Assembly: GCA_964457945.1 (NCBI GenBank)
Contig: CAYWFX010000035.1
Coordinates: forward strand, 1 to 38,855
DNA length: 38,855 nucleotides
Direction: 5' to 3'
From: PHAA01 sp964457945
Lineage (GTDB): Bacteria; Bacillota; Syntrophomonadia; Syntrophomonadales; Syntrophomonadaceae
Part shown: one piece after another, positions 16,540 to 26,438 of the stretch
Layout of the letters: each line of letters starts with the position of its first letter
Numbering within the stretch: position 1 is the stretch's first letter
Notes under the pieces: model-generated
What the model was told of the DNA's origin: nothing
Database searches by the model: none
The model's input: the letters and a program-made list of their open reading frames with translations, nothing else
Program-made: the position numbers and the translations under genes

Positions 16540-18210
16540 ATGACCAACCGGGAAGTGGCTAGAACACTGGATTATATCGCTGATATATTGCAGATCAAGG
16601 ATGATAACCCTTTCAAGGTTAAGGCCTATCGCCAAGCTGCTAATTCCATTTATCACCTGGATGAAGATATACATTATCTCTATGACAAAGGGCGTCTGGG
16701 TGATATTCCTGGAGTAGGCCGGGCTATTCAAGCTAAAATTGAGGAACTGGTAGAAAAGGGCAGCTGTGAGTATTATGAAAGTCTCTTGAAAGAGGTGCCG
16801 CGCGGAGTTCTGGATATGTTATCCATACCCGGCATAGGCTATAAAACTGTGCAAGCGGTATACGAAAAGCTGGGAGTTAGAAACCTGGAAGAACTGTTGC
16901 AGGCTGCTCAAGAGCACAGAGTCCGAACCCTGCCTGGAATGGGTGGAAAGAACGAATACGCAATTATTAAAGGCATAGAAATGCTGAAGCAGAACAGTGA
17001 CAAAAATACTCTGGGGATTGTGCTTCCTATGGCTGAAGAATTGCTGACTTATCTCTTGGGATGCGAGCAGGTGAAAAATGCATCCCTGGCGGGAAGCATT
17101 AGAAGGGGCAAACCCCTCGTTACAGATATTGATATTCTGGTGGCTGCGGAAGATGAGGCAGGCGTGCGTTCTAAAGTGAAACAATACCGCGAAGTTAAGC
17201 AGATTGTTCATTCAGAAGCAGGTCATATAGAAGGTATTTTGCAGTTTAATATTCCCTTTGAAGTAATCATTGTATCGACTTCTGAGTATTACTCGGCTTT
17301 ACTGTGGACAACCGGATCGAGGGAGCATCTAGAACATCTGTTGAGCGGAAGGGATAGAGATTTTATAAAGGATTGCAGGACCGAAAGCGAGGTCTACAAG
17401 CGTTTTAATTTAGACTACATTCCTCCTGAATTAAGAGAGGATAAGGGAGAAATTGAAGCAGCTTCTCAGGCCAGACTTCCCCAATTAATTGATTTAAGCG
17501 ATATTCAAGGGGATCTGCACATTCACTCTAATTGGAGTGATGGGGCCAGCAAAATTCTAGAAATGGCCGAGATGGCCCGCAGCCTTAATTATTCCTACCT
17601 GGCTATTACTGACCATTCCCGTTCATTACCTATAAGCGGCGGCCTGAATGAAGAGCGTTTAAAAGCTCAAGGAGAGGAAATAGACCAGCTAAACGGAATA
17701 GGTGAAGATATTAAGATATTAAAAGGAACTGAAGTTGATATTCTCAAGGATGGAAGTCTTGATTTCGGCAGCGAAGTCCTGCGAGATTTGGATATTGTAG
17801 TAGGATCTATACATAGTAATTTCAAACTTGATAAGGAAAAACAGACTGAACGGCTTATACGGGCCATAAAAGATGAAGATATAGATATTATTGGGCATTT
17901 GAGCGGTCGTCTGCTCAATCGCCGTCCGGCTTATGAATTGGATTTTGATCAGATATTAGATGAGGCGGCTAAAAACCGAGTGATTTTGGAGATTAATTCC
18001 CACCCCGACCGACTGGATATCGATGCTGACCTGGCACGGAGGGCGCGGGACTACGATATTAAGATTGCTATTAACAGTGATGCCCACCACAAAAATGACC
18101 TTAAGCTCATAAAATACGGAGTATTAAACGCTAGAAGAGGATGGTTGGAAAAAAAAGATGTTATTAATACCTGGACACTAGAGGAACTTAATGCTTATTT
18201 AAAAGAATAA
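16540..18210 (+). CDS. polX: DNA polymerase X family protein with PHP domain
   Basis: This 556-residue protein joins an N-terminal PolX domain, with helix-hairpin-helix repeats near residues 55-105 and 125-145, to a C-terminal PHP phosphoesterase (about 325-556). The polymerase catalytic pair is in GSIRRGKPLVTDID (Asp196, Asp198). The PHP metal ligands begin with GDLHIHSNWSDG and continue through ITDHS and NSDAHH. Bacterial PolX fills small gaps in base-excision repair, and its PHP domain removes 3' nucleotides. Length is standard. There is a possible weak effect of the 4-bp spacing on coupling with zapA. Confidence 0.92.
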   Translation: MTNREVARTLDYIADILQIKDDNPFKVKAYRQAANSIYHLDEDIHYLYDKGRLGDIPGVGRAIQAKIEELVEKGSCEYYESLLKEVPRGVLDMLSIPGIGYKTVQAVYEKLGVRNLEELLQAAQEHRVRTLPGMGGKNEYAIIKGIEMLKQNSDKNTLGIVLPMAEELLTYLLGCEQVKNASLAGSIRRGKPLVTDIDILVAAEDEAGVRSKVKQYREVKQIVHSEAGHIEGILQFNIPFEVIIVSTSEYYSALLWTTGSREHLEHLLSGRDRDFIKDCRTESEVYKRFNLDYIPPELREDKGEIEAASQARLPQLIDLSDIQGDLHIHSNWSDGASKILEMAEMARSLNYSYLAITDHSRSLPISGGLNEERLKAQGEEIDQLNGIGEDIKILKGTEVDILKDGSLDFGSEVLRDLDIVVGSIHSNFKLDKEKQTERLIRAIKDEDIDIIGHLSGRLLNRRPAYELDFDQILDEAAKNRVILEINSHPDRLDIDADLARRARDYDIKIAINSDAHHKNDLKLIKYGVLNARRGWLEKKDVINTWTLEELNAYLKE

Positions 18211-18266
18211 ATGGAATGGTAGTGGCGAATTACTAAGTCAGGAAGCTCTTTGAGGAGGAACACCGA

Positions 18267-18938
18267 GTGTTGGAGTTTACTTTAAGAGTCGCAGGTATGT
18301 ACTTCCTGGCTTTAATTATGATTCGCTTTTTAGGGAAAAGGGCTCTGGGCGAACTGGGGCCTTTTGATTTTGTGGTTATGACCGGGGTTGGTGATACAGT
18401 GATATCGGTGGCCTTGGATAGAAGCATGCCTTATTATGAAGGTATTGTTGTTTTGGCTACTTTGGCCATACTAGAATACCTGATGGGCTATCTGGGCTTA
18501 AAAAGTGGCAGGTTATCCAACATTATCACTGGTGTACCTGTGGTATTGATTGATAATGGTAAAATCATTAAGAAAAATCTGGCCCGAGAGAAGTTTAATG
18601 TAGATGATTTGTTACAGGAACTAAGAAAAAAAGGGATCAGGGATATTCATGATGTAGATAAAGGGATATTAGAATCCTGTGGTGGGTTCAGCGTTATCTT
18701 GAAAGAAGAAGAAGAAGCGGTTTCCCGCAGGGATCTGGGTATAAAAAAAGCGTCTCGAAATTCTTGGCTTACGGTTGACCAGATGTCTCGCGGAGAAATA
18801 TTCTCCCATCAAGGGGAAACGGTAGAGGAAGAATCTACGTTAGATCTCGCCTACACCCTAAAGAACATTGAAGATAAAATTGCCCATATCTGCGCCCGCA
18901 TGGAATACTGGGAGAGCAAGCCCAGGCCAAAGGAATAG
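18267..18938 (+). CDS. DUF421/YetF-family membrane protein
   Basis: This 223-residue protein has three N-terminal hydrophobic segments (within residues 1-85), with the family-typical RFLGKRALGELGPFDFVVM, and a soluble C-terminal domain that includes VPVVLIDNGKII and the RKKGIRDIHDVD region. The family (YetF, YrbG, YdfR in Bacillus) is linked to spore germination or membrane functions but has no settled activity. The start is GTG behind GAGGAGGA. The protein ends with a charged helical tail. Confidence 0.85.
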   Translation: MLEFTLRVAGMYFLALIMIRFLGKRALGELGPFDFVVMTGVGDTVISVALDRSMPYYEGIVVLATLAILEYLMGYLGLKSGRLSNIITGVPVVLIDNGKIIKKNLAREKFNVDDLLQELRKKGIRDIHDVDKGILESCGGFSVILKEEEEAVSRRDLGIKKASRNSWLTVDQMSRGEIFSHQGETVEEESTLDLAYTLKNIEDKIAHICARMEYWESKPRPKE

Positions 18939-18985
18939 GCTTATGCTATAATAATTAAATATTATTGGGGAGTAGGGTAATTAAT

Positions 18986-21472
18986 ATGGAATTATTAGCC
19001 CCGGCTGGCAACTGGGATTCATTTATAGCTGCCATGAAGAATGGTGCTGATGCCGTTTATTTGGGTGGACAGCAGTATAGTGCCCGTCAGTCTGCTCAGA
19101 ATTTTGACGATAAACAGGTGCAGGAGGCGGTTGTCTACGCACATCTACGGGACAAAAAGGTCTATGTTACAGTTAACACCCTAATTGATAATGTCGAGTT
19201 TGCTGAAGTTCTGGATTATCTGTATAAGCTTCAAAATATTGGGGTTGATGCCATCATCATTCAGGACATGGGCCTGCTGGATGCCGTTCGCAATGTTTTA
19301 CCCGACTTACGTTTACACGCCAGCACCCAGATGACTGTGCACAACCAGGATGGGGTATTATTGCTGCGCGATTTGGGCATAAAAAGGATTGTCCTGGCGC
19401 GGGAATTATCGTTGCCAGAGATAACTGACATCGCTAGTGAAGCAGCGGGGGTGGAGTTGGAAGTCTTTGTACACGGAGCCCTATGCTATAGCTATTCAGG
19501 GCAATGCCTGTTTAGCAGCATGATAGGTGGCAGGAGCGGCAACCGGGGCAGATGTGCTCAGCCTTGTCGCTTAGCTTATGACCTATATAAACGAAATGAT
19601 AGAAATAAAATCAAGCTGCCTGATCAGGGCAGGTATCTTCTAAGCCCGGCTGATTTATGCTTGATCGAATATCTACCGGAGCTTAAAGCCGCTGGAGTAT
19701 CCTCTCTAAAAATAGAAGGGAGAATGAAAAGGGCGGAATATGTGGCAGTGGTAACCAGGGCTTATAGACACGCATTTGACAGTCTGGAGGAAAACTCTGA
19801 ATTCAGGCCGGGTCCGGAGGTAAAGGAAAGGCTCTTAAAAATATTTAATCGTAACTTTAGCAGTGGGTATTTTATTCCTGATTCACCTGATTTTATGAGT
19901 ACCAGGAGGCCCAATAACCGTGGAGTATATGTGGGCAGAGTAGTCGATCAAAATCAGAATATGTTTACCCAAATAAAGCTGATTGATACGGTTAGTATAG
20001 GCGACGGGCTAGTTGTATGGGTAGGGCAAGGTCAGGCTCCCGCTTTCATAATTAAAGAAATGTATGTGGATGAAAATAGGGTGTTAGAAGCGAACTCTGG
20101 GGAGATAATAGGCCTGCAGCTGGAAAGTCGGGTATTTCCTAATGATCGGGTTTTTAAAACTCACGATGAAAGACTATTGGCTGAGGCATTAGAAAGCATC
20201 CGAGAGGAAAAGGGTTCCAGAATCCCAGTAGATGCTGAAGTTTCTCTAGTTCTAGGTCAGCCCATGCATATTTCTATGGTTGACGGAAAAGGGCTGCGGG
20301 TAGATATTCAAACCCAAAAACCAGCCCAAATGGCGAAAGATCATCCCTTGGATGAGGATATATTACGGGCCAAAATTGGCAGATTGGGTAATACGCCCTT
20401 TGAATTGCGAGAGTTAAGGATTAGCGGAGACCTGAATTTAATGGTCCCACTAAGCGATATAAATGAAGCAAGGCGCCAAGCAGCAGATTTATTAATGCAA
20501 AAAATACTCTTATCTAAACAAGCCAAGCGTCCAGATGCTCATAGCTATTGGTCTGAAAAATTAGATTTTTTAGAAGAGTTGCCTAGTGCTGAGTGTGCGG
20601 CAATACCACTGCTATCCGTGGCGGTTAGCAGGATGGAGCAGGTTGAAATGGCGCTGCAAAATGGAGCAGACCGGGTTTATCTAGGCATGGAGGGTTTAGG
20701 TACCCATAAGCACTTGCCCTTGGCAAAAATACGGGAATTACAGTCGGGTAATAAAGATGAAATTGAACGGGTGGTTCCAGTCTTACCGCGCATACATAAG
20801 CCGGGTGAACCAAATTTACTTCGAAAATTGGCAGATGAAGGCTTTAGCACACTGATGATCGCCAGTTGGGCAGATCTACAATGGGGTCTTCATAGAGGGG
20901 TTAAATTACTAGCTGACTATAGTCTGAATATTTTCAATAGCTACGCTTTAAGATTTCTATTTAAGCAGGGTGTATCAGGGGTCTGTCTTTCCCCAGAATT
21001 GAGCTTTGACCGCTTGCAATCATTTGCGGATTTTAGTAAAGTCGAGTTGTTGATTCATGGTGAATTAATACTTATGGAATCTCAGCATTGCATGCTGGGC
21101 AGTGTATTAGGGGGGGGCAGAGAGAAATGTCTGGCTCCCTGTGCCGGAAATAGCTATTATATACAGGACGATAAAGCTTATGAATTCCCAGTGGAAACAG
21201 ATGCCGACTGTCGGTTATATATTTTCAACTCCCGGACCCTCTGTATGATGCCAGACTTACCCAGGATTTTGGCTCTTAAACCAGCCAGTCTGAGGATTGA
21301 AGCCCGGCGTTTCAATGATGAACAGCTTACTGACACTATAAAACTATATCGGCAAGCATTAAATGAACTGCAAAAGGGTACTAAACCTGATCTAGGAGTA
21401 TACCAGCAGGATTTAGCACATACAACTCCTTCTTCCTTTACCAAAGGTCATTATTATCGTGGGGTATTATAA
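18986..21472 (+). CDS. Peptidase U32 family protein, long two-part form
   Basis: This 828-residue protein starts with MELLAPAGNWDSFIAAM, the hallmark of the U32 family, and contains the signature EVFVHGALCYSYSGQCLFSS followed by RCAQPCR, whose cysteines may hold an iron-sulfur cluster. A second U32-like half begins near residue 540 (VEMALQNGADRVYLG). Long U32 proteins of this kind are called collagenase-like; RlhA and the TrhP tRNA-hydroxylation proteins are relatives, so tRNA or rRNA modification is an alternative. ATG 18986 is preceded by GGGGAGTAGGG; a TTG at 18965 is in frame. mutS2 begins 2 bp later. Confidence 0.88.
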   Translation: MELLAPAGNWDSFIAAMKNGADAVYLGGQQYSARQSAQNFDDKQVQEAVVYAHLRDKKVYVTVNTLIDNVEFAEVLDYLYKLQNIGVDAIIIQDMGLLDAVRNVLPDLRLHASTQMTVHNQDGVLLLRDLGIKRIVLARELSLPEITDIASEAAGVELEVFVHGALCYSYSGQCLFSSMIGGRSGNRGRCAQPCRLAYDLYKRNDRNKIKLPDQGRYLLSPADLCLIEYLPELKAAGVSSLKIEGRMKRAEYVAVVTRAYRHAFDSLEENSEFRPGPEVKERLLKIFNRNFSSGYFIPDSPDFMSTRRPNNRGVYVGRVVDQNQNMFTQIKLIDTVSIGDGLVVWVGQGQAPAFIIKEMYVDENRVLEANSGEIIGLQLESRVFPNDRVFKTHDERLLAEALESIREEKGSRIPVDAEVSLVLGQPMHISMVDGKGLRVDIQTQKPAQMAKDHPLDEDILRAKIGRLGNTPFELRELRISGDLNLMVPLSDINEARRQAADLLMQKILLSKQAKRPDAHSYWSEKLDFLEELPSAECAAIPLLSVAVSRMEQVEMALQNGADRVYLGMEGLGTHKHLPLAKIRELQSGNKDEIERVVPVLPRIHKPGEPNLLRKLADEGFSTLMIASWADLQWGLHRGVKLLADYSLNIFNSYALRFLFKQGVSGVCLSPELSFDRLQSFADFSKVELLIHGELILMESQHCMLGSVLGGGREKCLAPCAGNSYYIQDDKAYEFPVETDADCRLYIFNSRTLCMMPDLPRILALKPASLRIEARRFNDEQLTDTIKLYRQALNELQKGTKPDLGVYQQDLAHTTPSSFTKGHYYRGVL

Positions 21473-21474
21473 AA

Positions 21475-23808
21475 ATGGAAAGACTAACCATGGATAAGCT
21501 CGAATTTAATAAAATCCAAGAGCAGTTGGCCTCACGGGCATACTCAGAGGGTGGGCGGCAGCTAGCTTTGGAACTTCAGCCCGTCAGTGGTCTGCAAGAA
21601 GTGAAAGCTAGATTGGATGAAACCCAGGAGGCGATGGCACTGTTGCATTACGGTGAACCTTCTTTCTTAAGCTCTCTGAAACCAGTCGAAAAGCAATTGG
21701 GTAAAGCTCGGATAGCTGGCATTTTATCTTCCTCCGAACTACTGGAGGTATATTGCCTGCTGCGGGTTTCCAGGCTTGCTTTAAAATATACCGGTGGTGC
21801 TTCCGCACGGTTAATAAAGATAATTGCATCAGATATAAAGGATAATCCAACCTTGGAGAAACAGCTCCTAGAAGCCATTGATGAAGATGGAGCTCTCAGA
21901 AACGATGCTTCTCCTGCGCTTAGAAGCATTAGAAAGCAAGTGGAAATAGCACGCCAGCGTATAAAAGATTACCTGCAGAATTTCATTCGTTCAGGCAACA
22001 ACCAAAGCCTTCTGCAGGATGCATTGATAACTGAGCGGGCGGGGCGCTATGTAGTACCGGTCAAACAAGAGCATCGTCAAAGTGTAAAAGGAATTGTCCA
22101 TGATGAGTCGGCCAGTGGAGCAACTGTTTTTATTGAGCCCTTGGCGGTGGTGGAACAGAACAATAAAATAAAGAGCCTGGAGATCGAAGAAAAGCGGGAA
22201 GTGGAACGTATTTTACGGGATCTAAGTACCGCCGTTGCTGTTTCTGCCCAGGATTTAATATTGAACCTAAAAATATTAGCTTATCTGGATATGCTATTCG
22301 CCCGAGCACATTTAGCATTTGACATGAATGCTTTTCGGCCCGAGGTCAATGACGGGGGTCGAATTGAAATCAGCCGGGCTCGGCATCCCCTTTTGGGCGA
22401 TCAAGCGGTACCTATTAATGTATCTCTGGGAAAAGGTTTTGATATTCTGGTGATTACAGGGCCCAATACCGGCGGCAAAACGGTAGTATTAAAAACCATC
22501 GGTCTTTTAACAATTATGGCCATGTGCGGGCTTTATATTCCGGCTCGAGAAAAGAGTCAGGTATCAGTTTTTAATAAGATATTTGTTGATATCGGTGATG
22601 AGCAAAGTATAGAGCAATCACTAAGCACCTTTTCATCACATTTGAAAAACATTGTTCATATTTTAAATAACGTTGATAGCAATTCTTTGGTGTTGCTAGA
22701 TGAGTTAGGTGCAGGTACTGACCCGGTTGAAGGTGCAGCTCTAGCCAGGGCAATTCTTGAAACGATGAAAGAAAAGCAAGCCCGAGTGGTAGTAACCACC
22801 CACCAAAGTGAATTAAAGACCTTTGCATATCAGAATGACCGGGTGGAAAATGCCTGCGTCGAATTTAACCCAGTAACGCTTAGGCCTACTTATGAATTGA
22901 CTATAGGTACACCAGGGCAGAGTAATGCCTTTGAAATCGCTGTTCGTCTAGGTCTGAAAGAGTCGTTGGTGCAAAAGGCTCGGGAACTGGTTCCTGAAAG
23001 GGAAATGGAAATCGGTAACATGATTCGCCAATTGAAGGAAAGCCGCTACCATTTCGATATTAGCAGCCAGGAGTTGGAGGAAGGTCAGAGTAACTTGGCT
23101 CGAGAGAGGGAATTATTGGAGAGCGAAAAGACCCGGCTTTACCAGGAACAGGCTAATGTTATACAGCGGGCTAAACAGGAAGCTGATACTTATGTGCGAC
23201 GGATTAAACGAGAAGCTAATGAAGCCATAGATGAACTTAAGGACTTGTTGAAGGATAAAGACCAGCCACCCAAATGGCACGAAGTTGAGAAAAAGAGCAA
23301 AAAGATCAAGGATTTGCGGGTGGCTCTTTCCATTGAGGGGGACGCGCAGTCTGAACAGGATATAAAAGCTGGGGATTATGTGCAGGTAAAAAGTATCAGC
23401 CAATCAGGGTATGTGTTGGAAGGGCCTAACACCCAGGGAGACGTGGTGGTACAGATCGGGAGTGTCAAACTAACCGTTGATAAGGATCAACTTCAACTTA
23501 GCAAATTTGTAGAGGAAAAGAAGATTCAGCGTAGAAACGAGTCTTTTCTGGATAAAGCCAAACATATATCGCCTGAAATTGACCTCAGAGGAAAATATGC
23601 TGATGATGCCCTGACTGAACTGGATAAATATTTGGAAGATGCCAATCTAGTAGGATTAAGTCAGGTGCAGATCATTCATGGTAAGGGGACAGGAGCATTA
23701 AGAGCGGCAGTTCGTAACTATTTAAAAGGCCATCGTTATGTCAAGGATTTTCGCGACGGGATGCGAGAAGAAGGTGGGCACGGGGTAACCGTCATAAGTT
23801 TTAAATAG
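21475..23808 (+). CDS. mutS2: Endonuclease MutS2
   Basis: This 777-residue protein is a MutS paralogue that lacks the mismatch-reading domain. The ATPase has Walker A GPNTGGKT (residues 329-336), DIGDEQSIEQSLSTFSSH, and Walker B LVLLDELGAGTDP. A long coiled coil spans about 520-620, followed by a basic KOW-like stretch and a C-terminal Smr nuclease domain (EIDLRGKYADDALTEL to IIHGKGTGALR). In Firmicutes MutS2 limits recombination or rescues collided ribosomes. It starts 2 bp after the U32 gene and converges on the penicillin-binding protein gene with only 24 bp between stops. Confidence 0.95.
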   Translation: MERLTMDKLEFNKIQEQLASRAYSEGGRQLALELQPVSGLQEVKARLDETQEAMALLHYGEPSFLSSLKPVEKQLGKARIAGILSSSELLEVYCLLRVSRLALKYTGGASARLIKIIASDIKDNPTLEKQLLEAIDEDGALRNDASPALRSIRKQVEIARQRIKDYLQNFIRSGNNQSLLQDALITERAGRYVVPVKQEHRQSVKGIVHDESASGATVFIEPLAVVEQNNKIKSLEIEEKREVERILRDLSTAVAVSAQDLILNLKILAYLDMLFARAHLAFDMNAFRPEVNDGGRIEISRARHPLLGDQAVPINVSLGKGFDILVITGPNTGGKTVVLKTIGLLTIMAMCGLYIPAREKSQVSVFNKIFVDIGDEQSIEQSLSTFSSHLKNIVHILNNVDSNSLVLLDELGAGTDPVEGAALARAILETMKEKQARVVVTTHQSELKTFAYQNDRVENACVEFNPVTLRPTYELTIGTPGQSNAFEIAVRLGLKESLVQKARELVPEREMEIGNMIRQLKESRYHFDISSQELEEGQSNLARERELLESEKTRLYQEQANVIQRAKQEADTYVRRIKREANEAIDELKDLLKDKDQPPKWHEVEKKSKKIKDLRVALSIEGDAQSEQDIKAGDYVQVKSISQSGYVLEGPNTQGDVVVQIGSVKLTVDKDQLQLSKFVEEKKIQRRNESFLDKAKHISPEIDLRGKYADDALTELDKYLEDANLVGLSQVQIIHGKGTGALRAAVRNYLKGHRYVKDFRDGMREEGGHGVTVISFK

Positions 23809-23832
23809 CCATCCTCTTCTAATACGGAATTT

Positions 23833-26253
23833 CTAACGCAGAATTTTGTCGACTAGATCCTGAGGGCTTATCTTTTTTACCTGGTGATCGCCTAAAGGGC
23901 AAGGGGGGAGGTGTTCCCCGGGCTGTAATACGATTTCATCAACATATACCGCCGGGCAACCCCCTGATTGAGTCGGATTAGCAATATTAGCTTGATATTG
24001 CTGCCCATTGTTACGGGGATCAGTACATATCTTAATGACATTCTTGGAGAGTGCAGACAGATTGAAAGTGGTGTGGAGGGTACACTTTTCTGTAGGGATT
24101 TTATTGGCATCCGCACTGTTATCTCCCACTTTTACCGCTGATATAACCTTGGTTTCAGGACAAAATTTGGTTGCTAGTTTTCCTGATTCCTTACAAACCA
24201 CGACAGTTTGATGCACAGGGCAAGTTTCTGTGGGTACATAACCTTTTAGGCTGTATTCACTTATAATCTCATCCTTAGGACAACTGGCAGATGGAAGTTT
24301 GCCTGATTTGGAACAAACGCTAACCTGAACAATATCTCCGGGCATGGACCAATCACCCGCATTTATTCCCTGGTGAGCTTTTACCATCATGGCTTTAAAC
24401 ATCAGGGCAGGGAAACCTCCACCAAAAACATCCTGCATTTTATATTTTTGGTCGTCATATCCCATCCATACAGCTCCAGAATAAACCGGTGTAAGCCCGC
24501 AGAACCACACATCGGTTAAATCCTCCGAGGTTCCGGTTTTGCCAGCCGTGGGCACGTTAGGAACTTTTGCATTGGTTCCGGTCCCTGAGCTTACAACTGT
24601 TTGCAGCATATTATTCATCAACCAGGCAGTTTGTTCGGTCATAACTCGTTTGGGTTTGGGTTTATATTCGTAGATAACTAATCCATTATTATCCGTGATT
24701 TTATTTATGAAGTGAGCTTGGTTATAAATACCGGAGTTGCCAAAACAACTGTATCCTGACGCCATCTGCACAGGAGTGGCACCTTTAGTCAGCCCACCTA
24801 GGCCTAAGGCTGCCAGGTTGAGGTCATTAGTGCCGGGGCTGTCCACCAGGCTAAGTCCCAGAGAACGGCCAAAATTAAAGCTTTTTTGAACACCGACCAG
24901 ATCAAGGAGTTGTACCGCAAAGGTATTGACGGAATACTGTACTGCTGTTCTCATGGTGATTAGGCCCTTGTATTTAAGATCATAATTTTGGGGATTCCAA
25001 ACTCCAGCACTGCTCTTATAAGAAACTGGCGAATCATCCAAAACAGTAAACGGCATTTTACCCTGTTCCAGAGCTGGACCATATACTGTTAATGGTTTAA
25101 TAGATGAACCAGGCATCCGGTAGGCATCGGTAGCACGGTTAAAACCACGCTGTTGTTCATATTGCCGTCCTCCCATAATGGCTTTGACGTCTCCGCTATC
25201 GTTTTCAACGATAGCCATACCTACCTGAATCTTTTGTCCATTTTTATTACTTGTGGGGAAGTTGGCTTGGTTCTTGAAAAAATCCTCAGCATAGGATTGC
25301 AAAGGTGCATTTACCGTGGAGTATATCTTTAAACCAGCCCGATAAAGTGCGCTATCCGCGTCCTCATAGCCCTTGATCTTGGTTAGTATTGGTATGGCTT
25401 CCTCGACCACCGCATCCATATAATAACCATATTTCTCCATGGAATTTTGCACTTTTATTAAATGTAACTGGGTATCATAAGCCTTAGAGGAAGCAGTATC
25501 ACTAATAAACCCACAGCTAGCCATACTGTTAAGAACCAATTTTTGTCTAGCCTTGGCCTTATCAAAATTTGAAAAAGGGTTATAATTACTTGGGCTTTGC
25601 ACCAAGCCTGCCAGCAAAGCTGACTCCGGCAAGGTCAGATTAGTTACATCTTTACCGAAATAGGTATTAGCTGCAGCCTGTACCCCATAAGCCCCGGCTC
25701 CAAAATATATTTTATTAAGATATAGCTCCATAATCTCTTCTTTGGAGTAGGCGGCTTCTAGCTTAAAGGCCAGAAACATCTCTTTGATTTTTCTTTCCCA
25801 GTTTTTATCGGACGTTAAAAAGGAACTTCTAGCTAGCTGCTGAGTGATTGTGCTGGCTCCTTGACCAGTCATATCACCTGATTGAAAATTTCTAACTAAT
25901 GCCCGGGCTATACCTTTAAAGTTAACTCCATGGTGGTTATAAAACTCTTTATCCTCAGTAGCAATAAAGGCTTCTACCAGGTCGACGGGTACTTTATCAA
26001 GACTGATTTCAGTCCGGTTTTCTTCTGCATGCAGACTTGAAAACACCTGTCCTTTATCATCATACAGCAAAGTAGTGTTAGCTCCAGATAGTTGCTGCGG
26101 GTCAAAGGCAGGCAGATCCGTAGCAACAAACATTACTACACCGATAAGGGAGCCTATTCCCACCAAAAAGAGTATAGAAAGCATAAGCCGCCAACTTTTG
26201 CGTCTGCTAGGTTTACGGGGTGGATACGTTATTGTTCCATCGTCACTTGCCAT
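23833..26253 (-). CDS. Class A penicillin-binding protein (PBP1a-type)
   Basis: This 806-residue bifunctional enzyme polymerises and cross-links peptidoglycan. After a basic N-terminus and one membrane anchor (about residues 20-45), the glycosyltransferase domain has ATEDKEFYNHHGVN and GASTITQQLARS. The transpeptidase has SxxK as GSSIKPL, SxN as YSVNTF and KTG as GKTGTSEDLTDVW. A C-terminal tail of about 150 residues carries repeated SGKLxxxxCP and CPxH motifs, a cysteine-rich extension seen in some clostridial PBPs. Start behind CAGGAGG. It is divergent from tyrS. Confidence 0.93.
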   Translation of the reverse strand: MASDDGTITYPPRKPSRRKSWRLMLSILFLVGIGSLIGVVMFVATDLPAFDPQQLSGANTTLLYDDKGQVFSSLHAEENRTEISLDKVPVDLVEAFIATEDKEFYNHHGVNFKGIARALVRNFQSGDMTGQGASTITQQLARSSFLTSDKNWERKIKEMFLAFKLEAAYSKEEIMELYLNKIYFGAGAYGVQAAANTYFGKDVTNLTLPESALLAGLVQSPSNYNPFSNFDKAKARQKLVLNSMASCGFISDTASSKAYDTQLHLIKVQNSMEKYGYYMDAVVEEAIPILTKIKGYEDADSALYRAGLKIYSTVNAPLQSYAEDFFKNQANFPTSNKNGQKIQVGMAIVENDSGDVKAIMGGRQYEQQRGFNRATDAYRMPGSSIKPLTVYGPALEQGKMPFTVLDDSPVSYKSSAGVWNPQNYDLKYKGLITMRTAVQYSVNTFAVQLLDLVGVQKSFNFGRSLGLSLVDSPGTNDLNLAALGLGGLTKGATPVQMASGYSCFGNSGIYNQAHFINKITDNNGLVIYEYKPKPKRVMTEQTAWLMNNMLQTVVSSGTGTNAKVPNVPTAGKTGTSEDLTDVWFCGLTPVYSGAVWMGYDDQKYKMQDVFGGGFPALMFKAMMVKAHQGINAGDWSMPGDIVQVSVCSKSGKLPSASCPKDEIISEYSLKGYVPTETCPVHQTVVVCKESGKLATKFCPETKVISAVKVGDNSADANKIPTEKCTLHTTFNLSALSKNVIKICTDPRNNGQQYQANIANPTQSGGCPAVYVDEIVLQPGEHLPPCPLGDHQVKKISPQDLVDKILR

Positions 26254-26324
26254 GTATTAAAGCGCCTCCTGCTTATAATCGTGAATATACATTATTATAG
26301 TAATTAGACAAGAAACAGAAAAAT

Positions 26325-26376
26325 CCTGCCGAGCGGTCAAAAATGCCATTATATTATGTATATACGCCTTGGCAGG
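26325..26376. repeat. Hairpin upstream of tyrS
   Basis: CCTGCCGAG at 26325 pairs with CTTGGCAGG at 26368 (9 bp with one G-T pair) around a 34-nt AT-rich loop. It lies between divergent PBP and tyrS, just before the tyrS promoter. It is not a T-box: none of the T-box motifs is present. Confidence 0.45.
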
Positions 26377-26384
26377 TCTAATTA

Positions 26385-26414
26385 TTGCATATATTCATTT
26401 CAATGTGCTATGAT
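26385..26414 (+). promoter_or_regulatory. tyrS promoter
   Basis: TTGCAT and TATGAT are separated by 18 bp, giving a start about 20 bp before the tyrS ATG. The leader would be very short and leaves no room for a T-box. Confidence 0.4.
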
Positions 26415-26438
26415 TTTTTATGGCAAGGAGGTTATGAA

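Noticed and set aside
26254..26438. T-box leader before tyrS
   Set aside because: The gap is short, has no TGGNACCGCG-type antiterminator and no specifier loop that I can see.
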